A stretch of 64,000 nt of DNA from Hufsiella ginkgonis (GTDB lineage Bacteria; Bacteroidota; Bacteroidia; Sphingobacteriales; Sphingobacteriaceae): positions 310,001-374,000 of the forward strand of contig NZ_WVHS01000004.1 in the NCBI RefSeq assembly GCF_009834915.1. The letters are read 5' to 3'. Below the pieces are notes generated by a model. That model had not been told where the DNA came from, made no database searches, and saw nothing but the letters and a program-made list of their open reading frames with translations. Both the position numbers and the translations under genes were made by a program. Below are positions 31,495-39,700 of this stretch, one piece after another (position 1 is the stretch's first letter; each line of letters begins with the position of its first letter).

Positions 31495-34400
31495 TCAGTT
31501 CAACTTGTAGGTAACGTTGCTAAGCTCCTTCAATTGTTCCAGGAACTCGTTGCTTGGAAATATCTTATGATTCTTTGATGGCATTTCAAGGGCCACGGTG
31601 TCTTCATAATCCAGTAAGCTGAATTTCAACAGGCAGTTCCGGCTGGGGTTCTGTTCGGCATTCAGCCGGAGGATCTCATCCATGCGCAGGATAAAGCTTT
31701 CCGATACCTCGGTGAGCGGAAGCTGGATGGTTAAACATTTTGCCATCTTATCACGCAATTCTGACAAGGAGGTGATGTGACTCACCTTAAACTCCCAGTT
31801 ATCCTTCTGCCCGAAACGCTCTGTGATGGTTCCGCGCACCTGGAGAAAATAACCATCTGTGAAGAACGCCTTTTGTTTAACATATTCATCTCCAAACAAA
31901 ACGATCTCGTAAGTATCCTTATAGTCTTCGATGATAAAGGAGCCGAACGGCTTGCCTGTTTTCGTGGTACGGTGCTGCGCTCCCGAAACCAGGCCGCCAA
32001 TGGTAATTTCGCGGCCTTTTACTTTATTAAACTCCTCCCGTTCCTGGTCGTCCTGCAGTTCGCCCCCTTTGGCTTTGGTGGCCAGGGCCAGGTATTTCAC
32101 GCGGTGCGAGCAAAAATGTTCCAGCTCAAAAAGGTAATTATCAAGCGGGTGACCGGTGAGATAGATACCGATCACGTCCTTTTCATATTTAAGTTTCTCG
32201 ATCAACCCCCACTCCGGTGCATCAGCCAGCTGCGGGTTCTGGATCTGTGCATCGCTGGTCCCGCCAAAAAGCGATGCCTGTGAACTGTTAAGGCTGTTTT
32301 GGTAGTCGTTTGTGTATTTTATGAGCCGCTCGATGCCATTATACGGGCTATTATCGGGTTTTAAGAAAAATTGGGCCCTGTTAAACCCGAAGCAGTCGAA
32401 TGCGCCGCCGTATACCAGGTTCTCATATACCTTTTTATTTACGGTACGCGGGTTTGAGCGCCTGGCAAAGTCTACGATGGTGGTATAAGGCCCGTTGGTT
32501 TCCCGTTCTTCCACGATGCTTTCTACCGCTTTCTCACCCACCCCTTTAATCCCTGACATTCCAAACCTGATCTCTCCCTTTTTATTTACGCCGAAACTGA
32601 GGTTTGATTCATTGATATCCGGTCCCAGTACCGCCAGTCCCATTCTTTTACATTCGTCCATAAAGAACGAGATCTTCTCGATATTGCCCTGGTTATTTAG
32701 TACCGCCGCCATGTATTCAGACGGATAATGCGCTTTCAGGTACGCCGTTTGGTAAGCCACGAAAGCGTAACAGGTGGAGTGCGATTTGTTAAACGCATAG
32801 GAGGCGAATGCTTCCCAGTCTGTCCAGATCTTTTCGAGCTTCTTCTCGTCGTGCCCATTTTGCTTGGCGCCGTCAATGAATTGAGGCTTCAGTTTGTCCA
32901 GCATTTTCCGGTCCTTCTTACCCATCGCCTTGCGGAGCACGTCGGCATCACCTTTGGTAAACCCTGCCAATTTCTGCGAAAGTAACATCACCTGTTCCTG
33001 GTATACCGTGATCCCGTAAGTATCACCGAGGTATTCTTCCATAACCGGCAAGTCGAAGCTCACCTGCTGCCGGCCGTGTTTACGGGCGATAAAGTCGGGG
33101 ATATACTCGATCGGGCCTGGACGGTACAATGCGTTCATAGCGATCAGGTCTTCGAACTGGTCGGGCTTAAGCTCACGCAGGTACATTTGCATGCCGTCGC
33201 TTTCAAACTGGAAAGTGCCGTTGGTGTCGCCGCGTTGGTAGAGCTCAAAGGTTTTGGTATCATCCAGCGGGATGGTGTCGATATCTATTTCAAGGCCATA
33301 ATTCTGCCTGATCAGCCGAAGGGCATCCTTTATAATTGTGAGCGTTTTCAGCCCAAGAAAGTCCATTTTGATTACACCGGCATCTTCGATCACTTTCCCG
33401 TCGAACTGCGTAACCAGCAGGTCCGACTCCTTGGAAGTAGCCACGGGAATAATATCCGTCAGGTCGTATGGTGCGATAATGATCCCCGCAGCGTGTATGC
33501 CCGTGTTCCTGATAGATCCTTCGAGTTTAGCTGCTTCCTGCAATACTTTTGCGCGGATATCAGTTCCCTTCAGAATCTCGTTCAGTTCCGGCACTTGTGC
33601 ATAGGCCTCCTTTAAGGTGATGCCAAGGGTGTCGGGCACCAACTTTTTTAGCGCGCTCACGTCAGAAAGCGGCACATCCAGTACACGCGCCACGTCCTGG
33701 ATACTGGTACGGGCGGCCATCGAGCCATAAGTAATGATCTGCGCCACCTGGTTCTTTCCGTATTTATCCACCACGTAATCGATCACTTTCTGCCGGCCGG
33801 CATCGTCAAAATCTGTATCGATATCGGGCATCGACTTACGGTCCGGATTCAGGAAACGTTCGAACAGCAGGTTATATTTCATCGGGTCGATATTGGTGAT
33901 ACCAATACAATAGGCCACCACTGATCCGGCAGCAGACCCCCTGCCGGGCCCGACAAAAACACCCAGGTCGCGGCCAGCCTTAATGAAATCTGAAACGATG
34001 AGAAAATACCCTGCGAAACCCATGATCCGGATAGTGTTAAGCTCAAATTGCAAACGCTCTTCGATTACCGGCGTAAGATCGCTATATCGGGTTCGGGCGC
34101 CGGTCATGGTCAGGTCGCGCAGGTATTCCCATTGATTCAGGGTATCGTCCGTATGAATCTTAAATTCCGGCGGTATAGGGAAGTTGGGCAGCAGGATGTC
34201 GCGTTTAAGCTGCAAGTGCTCAACTTTATCAACAATTTCGTTGGTATTGTCCAATGATTCGGGAAGATCATGGAACAACTGCGCCATTTCTGCCTGCGAT
34301 TTAAAATAAAACTGGTCGTTTGGAAACCCGAAACGGTAGCCCTTGCCACCTTCTTCATCCGTGGCAATGGGGGTGCTTTGCATGTCGCCGGTATTTACGC

Positions 34401-35070
34401 AAAGCAAAATATCATGTGCATTGAAATCCTGCTGGTCCACATAATGTGAATCATTGGAACAGATCATTTTCACATTAAATTTTTTCGCATAAGTAAGCAG
34501 GGTGGTATTGATCTTTTTCTGATCGTCGATATCATGACGTTGGAGCTCTATGTAATAATCTTCGCCAAAAAGGTCGAGCCACCATTTAAATTCCGCTTCT
34601 GCTTCCTCCTCGCTTTTTTTCAGGATCGCCTGCGGAACGGAAGCACCGATGCAGCAGCTTGTAGCGATCAGCCCTTCATGATGTTTCAGGATCAGTTCTT
34701 TGTCTATCCTGGGCCATTTGCTGTACAACCCTTCCATGTAACCGAGCGAGCAAAGCTTGATCAGGTTCTTATATCCCTGCGCGTTCTTCGCCAGGAAAAG
34801 CTGGTGGTGACGCGCATCGCGGTTCTCTTTAGTGAATTGCTTTTTATGCCGGTCTTCCACCACGTAGAATTCGCATCCCACGATCGGTTTTACACCATGC
34901 TTGCCGGCCTCCGCAACGAATTTAAATGCACCAAACATGTTGCCATGGTCGGTGATCGCCATCGCTTTCATGCCGTCGCCCGCTGCTTTTTTAAAGAGAC
35001 GCGAAATATCTGCGGCCCCGTCAAGTAAAGAAAATTGTGTATGTACGTGTAGATGTGAGAATTCCGGCAT
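31495..35070 (-). CDS. dnaE: DNA polymerase III alpha subunit
   Basis: 1191 aa replicative polymerase. N-terminal PHP domain (FSHLHVHTQFSLLDG, ITDHGNMFGAFKF), then the C-family polymerase core with GPGRGSAAGSVVAYC, the catalytic MPDIDTDFDD, NALYRPGPIEYIPDF and GDADVLRKAMGKKDR, and a C-terminal OB-fold region (GREITIGGLVSGAQHRTTKT). Length and order are normal for DnaE1 of Bacteroidota. Start ATG at 35070. It is alone on its strand here. Confidence 0.98.
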   Translation of the reverse strand: MPEFSHLHVHTQFSLLDGAADISRLFKKAAGDGMKAMAITDHGNMFGAFKFVAEAGKHGVKPIVGCEFYVVEDRHKKQFTKENRDARHHQLFLAKNAQGYKNLIKLCSLGYMEGLYSKWPRIDKELILKHHEGLIATSCCIGASVPQAILKKSEEEAEAEFKWWLDLFGEDYYIELQRHDIDDQKKINTTLLTYAKKFNVKMICSNDSHYVDQQDFNAHDILLCVNTGDMQSTPIATDEEGGKGYRFGFPNDQFYFKSQAEMAQLFHDLPESLDNTNEIVDKVEHLQLKRDILLPNFPIPPEFKIHTDDTLNQWEYLRDLTMTGARTRYSDLTPVIEERLQFELNTIRIMGFAGYFLIVSDFIKAGRDLGVFVGPGRGSAAGSVVAYCIGITNIDPMKYNLLFERFLNPDRKSMPDIDTDFDDAGRQKVIDYVVDKYGKNQVAQIITYGSMAARTSIQDVARVLDVPLSDVSALKKLVPDTLGITLKEAYAQVPELNEILKGTDIRAKVLQEAAKLEGSIRNTGIHAAGIIIAPYDLTDIIPVATSKESDLLVTQFDGKVIEDAGVIKMDFLGLKTLTIIKDALRLIRQNYGLEIDIDTIPLDDTKTFELYQRGDTNGTFQFESDGMQMYLRELKPDQFEDLIAMNALYRPGPIEYIPDFIARKHGRQQVSFDLPVMEEYLGDTYGITVYQEQVMLLSQKLAGFTKGDADVLRKAMGKKDRKMLDKLKPQFIDGAKQNGHDEKKLEKIWTDWEAFASYAFNKSHSTCYAFVAYQTAYLKAHYPSEYMAAVLNNQGNIEKISFFMDECKRMGLAVLGPDINESNLSFGVNKKGEIRFGMSGIKGVGEKAVESIVEERETNGPYTTIVDFARRSNPRTVNKKVYENLVYGGAFDCFGFNRAQFFLKPDNSPYNGIERLIKYTNDYQNSLNSSQASLFGGTSDAQIQNPQLADAPEWGLIEKLKYEKDVIGIYLTGHPLDNYLFELEHFCSHRVKYLALATKAKGGELQDDQEREEFNKVKGREITIGGLVSGAQHRTTKTGKPFGSFIIEDYKDTYEIVLFGDEYVKQKAFFTDGYFLQVRGTITERFGQKDNWEFKVSHITSLSELRDKMAKCLTIQLPLTEVSESFILRMDEILRLNAEQNPSRNCLLKFSLLDYEDTVALEMPSKNHKIFPSNEFLEQLKELSNVTYKLN

Positions 35071-35255
35071 CGCTGATCGTTCTGAAAAATGTGTATCTAA
35101 ATTATCAAAAAAATCAGGGTCAAAAAGGAGTGTGGAAAAGTATCAAAATCGGGGTGTGGAAAATTTGATGCCAACTGCTGCCTGGCAACTTGCATCGGCG
35201 ATGCGGTAGGTAACTATTCTTAACCTCACTTTTGCAGGCGGAAGAAAGTAGTGTG

Positions 35256-36071
35256 ATGGCAAATGATTTCGACAAGATACTCCGGGAGAATTTCAGGGAA
35301 CCCAAGATGCGGTTGTTGCGGGAACTGCTCCAGTCAGGCACAACTACGATTAAGCCGCTGGTACCAAGAGTACAGCAGACAGTGATTGAAAGGGAAGCGG
35401 ACACTATCGCCGAAGTAACCTCACCCGGAAGAAAAAACTACATCATTCACATAGAATGGCAGAGTAGTAACGACCCAAAGATGAGCCTGAGGATGGCAAT
35501 TTATGATCTGCTGCTATACCAGGCCTACGAGAAAGATGTGCTGGGAATCGTTTTGTATGTAGGAAGAGAAAAACTCTCGATGCAAGACACCCTCGCATTT
35601 TTTGGACAGCGTTACAACTGCAGGATGCTCGATATCCGCTCATTTGATACTGAGCTTTTCCTGGGCTCCGATGACCCGGGAGAAGTAATGATGGCAATTT
35701 TAATGGGAAATGACGACCAGAAGTTGTACACCATTCGCCGGATATTGACTAAATTGCGGATACTTTCAAAAGGCGATAAAGCTGAGTTGCAAAAACGGGT
35801 AAAGCAGCTCGAAATACTATCGAATTTGCGAGGGAAAGAAACACAACAACTAATTATACAGGAGGAAAAAAACATGCCGGTCACATTTCAACTTACAGAA
35901 GATTTGCGGTACCTGGAAGGATTTGAACAAGGGGTACTCGACACAGTGAACAAGTTATTAAAAAACGGTGTTTCCGTAACCTTAGTGCAGGAGATCACCG
36001 GTATCTCCTCTGAAAAAATCGATCTGATCTTAAAACAGCACCGAATCGATAACGGCGAAAAAGAAAAATAA
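35256..36071 (+). CDS. Rpn/PD-(D/E)XK-family putative nuclease
   Basis: 271 aa from ATG 35256 (a TTG start at 35232 is less likely). The N-terminal half resembles Rpn and DUF4351-type proteins: a conserved Asp (READTIAEV), then IIHIEWQSSND, where the E-x-Q replaces the E-x-K of the classical nuclease motif as in this family, and RMAIYDLLLYQAYE. The C-terminal part has a helical region (about 165-215) and ends with ISSEKIDLILKQHRI, similar to small helical tails of such proteins. Rpn proteins are mobile-element-associated recombination-promoting nucleases; no transposon ends are visible here. Confidence 0.75.
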   Translation: MANDFDKILRENFREPKMRLLRELLQSGTTTIKPLVPRVQQTVIEREADTIAEVTSPGRKNYIIHIEWQSSNDPKMSLRMAIYDLLLYQAYEKDVLGIVLYVGREKLSMQDTLAFFGQRYNCRMLDIRSFDTELFLGSDDPGEVMMAILMGNDDQKLYTIRRILTKLRILSKGDKAELQKRVKQLEILSNLRGKETQQLIIQEEKNMPVTFQLTEDLRYLEGFEQGVLDTVNKLLKNGVSVTLVQEITGISSEKIDLILKQHRIDNGEKEK

Positions 36072-36138
36072 CTGCAGCCTCCTTCTGCAACAATCCTATA
36101 ACAGGCAAAAACCAATCCCGTTTTATCACGTTATCCTC

Positions 36139-36169
36139 TTGACTTTACCTTAAAACTTGCATATCTTAG
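36139..36169 (+). promoter_or_regulatory. Promoter of the glycine-zipper lipoprotein gene
   Basis: TTG (36139-36141), 20 nt, TATCTTAG (36162-36169), one mismatch from TAnnTTTG. The leader to the ATG at 36210 is about 36 nt. Confidence 0.5.
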
Positions 36170-36209
36170 ATTCTACTAACCGTACCGATAAATAACCTGG
36201 ATAGCCCTT

Positions 36210-36656
36210 ATGCACATAAAACGCTGTTTGTCCTTTTCATTCTGTCTGCTGACGGCGGCCTTAATGGTCTTCGCATCGTGCAGATCGATGGACAAAACCC
36301 GTAAAGGGGCAGCGCTTGGCGCGGCGGCGGGGGGAGCGATCGGTGCCATGATCGGTAAAAAAGCCGGGAATAGCGCGATCGGCGCTACCATCGGGGCCGC
36401 ATTGGGAGGCAGTACAGGTGCGTTTATCGCCGGTAAGCTGAAGAAAACACCAGACAGTCTGCGGAATTCTATCAATACGCTTTACGTGATCAATGGCATC
36501 CCCATGGATCAAAAATATGTGCACGACCGGCTTTCAAAAGTCGCCACCGAAAGCATTACCAGCGTAAAAGTCCTCACCAATTCAGAGGCCGTAGCCCTTT
36601 ACGGCACCAAAGGTGAAAACGGCGCTATCCTCATCAGTTTTAAGGAGGGCAAATAA
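36210..36656 (+). CDS. Lipoprotein with glycine zipper and TonB-plug-like tail
   Basis: 148 aa. Lipobox FASC (Cys24). Residues 33-75 are a YMGG/OmpA-type glycine zipper (GAALGAAAGGAIGAMIG, then IGATIGAALGGSTGAFIAG). Residues 88-146 look like the core of a SusC/RagA plug domain: LYVINGIPMD corresponds to the usual 'VIDGVPM', and SVKVLTNSEAVALYG with TKGENGAILIS corresponds to the 'VLKDASAxAIYGSRGANGVILI' segment. The rest of a plug and any barrel are missing. Located just before tamB. Function unknown; association with an outer-membrane TonB receptor is an inference. Confidence 0.75.
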   Translation: MHIKRCLSFSFCLLTAALMVFASCRSMDKTRKGAALGAAAGGAIGAMIGKKAGNSAIGATIGAALGGSTGAFIAGKLKKTPDSLRNSINTLYVINGIPMDQKYVHDRLSKVATESITSVKVLTNSEAVALYGTKGENGAILISFKEGK

Positions 36657-36704
36657 CCCTTTCCTAAGGTGCCAAATACAACTTTTTACAAACATTTAAG
36701 CTGA

Positions 36705-36733
36705 TTTTGACTTATAAGTGCAAATACCTTTGC
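36705..36733 (+). promoter_or_regulatory. Possible promoter of tamB, 3 nt from a TTG start
   Basis: TTTTG (36705-36709), 15 nt, TACCTTTGC (36725-36733), AGC, then TTG at 36737. The spacing between elements is shorter than the 17-21 nt seen elsewhere in the window. Confidence 0.45.
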
Positions 36734-36736
36734 AGC

Positions 36737-39700
36737 TTGAAAAAAATCGGACTTATTTCTCTAAAGGTGATACTATGGCTCATCGGAATCGTCATCTTCC
36801 TGGTGATACTCCTTTTCGTCCTGATCCGCGTCCCAGCCGTGCAGAATTTCGCAAGAAAAAAAGCCGTTAATTATCTGGAAGGCAAGATCGGCACCAAGGT
36901 GGAGATCAACAAGATCAGCCTCAATCTTCCCAAACTACTGGTACTCGAAGATGTGTATTTCGAAGACCAGCGGAAAGATACCCTGATTGCAGGCGATACC
37001 CTGAAGGTAGACATCAGCCTGCTTAAATTGCTCGACAACAAACTCGAGATCAACGAGATCGATCTGCGTGGCGTTACCGCGAACATCAGCCGGACGGCCG
37101 ATAGTGTTTTCAACTATGATTACATCGTGAAAGCATTCGCAGGTGAGCAAAAAAAAACGCCTAAGCCCGAAGACACCACTTCTACTATGAAGTTTTCGAT
37201 CGATAAGATCAACCTCGACCGAATCCGCGCCAGGTTTAAAGATGCCATCACCGCAAATGACGCCGATGTGTATCTGGGCCATTTTGACACCCGCGTGAAG
37301 GACTTCGATCTTGACAAGATGAAGTTTTCGATTCCCGCGATCCGTTTATCGGGGCTAAACGCAAAGATCCTTCAAACCAAGCCGCTTGCCGCCGCCGAGC
37401 CTGCCGCGGTTGATTCCGCTGAGGCGACACAGCCTTTTAATATGGACCTGCAGCTGGGGACTATTGACCTCAACCGCATCAGCGTAGATTACCGGAATGA
37501 TGTCTCGGCTATTAAGGCGACCATCGATATCCCAAAGATGGAAGCTGAAACCGATAAAATTGACCTACGCAACCAACGGGTCGACCTTCGGAACATTACG
37601 CTCGAAAACGCCGGCATCCTATTCGTGCTCGGTAAAAAAGAACAAGCTAAAGTAGTGGCCAATGAGGCTGCAAAAGAAGCTTCCTCCGCGGCAGCCAACT
37701 GGCGGGTGTTTGCAGATGAGATCGCGCTGACCAATAACAATATCCGCTTCGATAATTATAACCTCCCCGTGCAAAAACGCGGGATGGATTTTGCACACCT
37801 CGATATTAAGCAGTTAAGTATCGGCCTGGAAAAGCTGGTGTACGGGATCGATACCATCTCGGGCACTATTAATTCCGGCAGTTTCAGCGAGAAAAGCGGG
37901 TTTAGCTTAAAAGAGTTGAAAACGAAATTCTTTTACGGAGCAAAAGCGGCGTACCTCGACGACCTTTACGCCCGCACCTCCAGGTCGATCCTGCTGAACA
38001 ATATCCGGCTGGAATATCCCTCTATCGAATCGCTGACGAAAAATCCCGGCGAGCTGCGGGTCGACGCCAACCTGGATGGCAGCCGGCTGGGATTACGCGA
38101 TGTACTCACCTTTATGCCAACCATGGCGACAATGAACCCATTTAAGAGCTCGCCGGATGCTATACTTAACATTGATGGAAAAGTAAACGGGCTTGTAAAG
38201 GACCTTAACATTCCCAGTTTACGCATATCAGGCTTCCGAAACACGCGTGTGGTCGCCTCTGCGCGGATAAAGGGGCTGCCGGATATGAATAAGGCCTATT
38301 TTGATGTAAAGATCAACGATTTTACCACCCATAGCGCTGACATTTTCGCGTTAGCCCCTCCGGGAACCATCCCCGCAAATATCCGGCTCCCCGAGTCTAT
38401 AAAGCTGAAAGGTACATTTAAAGGCGGCGTAACGTCTTTCACGACTGATCTGGATCTCAACTCAAGCTTCGGCAGTGCCAAAACAGTGGCATTTTACAAT
38501 GCAAAAGTAAAGGGCAGCGAAAAGTACAAAGCCAATATCAAGCTCTTCAACTTTAATGCAGGCAGGCTGATCAAACAGGATACCACGATCGGAAAGATAA
38601 CGATGGTAGCCAACGTGGCAGGAACGGGGCTGGACCCTAAAAAGCTGACTGCCAATTTTGACGGCAAAGTGATCCGTGCCGAATACAATCACTATGGCTA
38701 CCGTAATCTCGTGGTTAAAGGGTCGGCGCGCAATGGCGACATCGCCGCTACCGCGAACATGACCGATGCGAACCTGGACTTCGACCTGGATATGACAGCC
38801 AATCTTTCGCAAAAATACCCCCGGGTGAAACTGGTGCTGGATCTGGATAGCGCAAACCTTCAACAACTGCACTTCATGAAGGATGATCTTCGCTTTCACG
38901 GTAAACTGGTAGCTGATCTCGCAACCGCCGATCCCGATTATCTTAACGGCACGATCGATCTCACCAATGCAGTGATTGCCCGTGGCCGTGAACGATACCA
39001 GCTGGATTCTGTAAGCGTGGTTTCTACCGCCACTGCCGACAGCAATACCCTGAAGCTGCGCTCTGAGATCCTTTCGGCAAACGTTGCCGGAAAGTATAAG
39101 CTTACCCAGGTCGGTTTCGCTTTGCAGGACCTTGTGAACAGGTATTTCGCGATCGGAGCTCCGCCGGCAAAACCTTACGTGTACGACCCGCAGGTAATGA
39201 CATTTAACGCAAAATTGGCAAATGGACCACTGCTCGCTAAATTTGTTCCCGACCTGAAAGAGCTCGCAACCGTAAATATTTCGGGCAGGTTTAACAGCGC
39301 AGCAGGAGAATTGATCGTGAACGCATCGGCTCCGCGTGTACTCTACGGCACCAACGACCTGAATAACCTGCAGTTCTCGCTGAACACCGGTAACAACGCG
39401 CTCAATTATTCAGCCAGCGTAGCAAGAGTAGCCACGCCGCAGCTCCAGCTGTTAAATACCACCATCAGCGGAAAAGCACAGAATAATATATTAACAACCG
39501 ATGTACAGGTAAAGGATAAAGACAAAAAACTTCATTACCGGATCGCGGGTGCGCTGACATCGTCGAACCCCGACTTTCGTTTTACGTTACAACCCGACGG
39601 GCTGATGCTCAACTACCAGCCCTGGACGGTCGGATCGGGTAACGAGATCCGCTTTGGCGGCAACGGCATCGAAGCTACCAACTTTGTGCTTTCCAACGCC

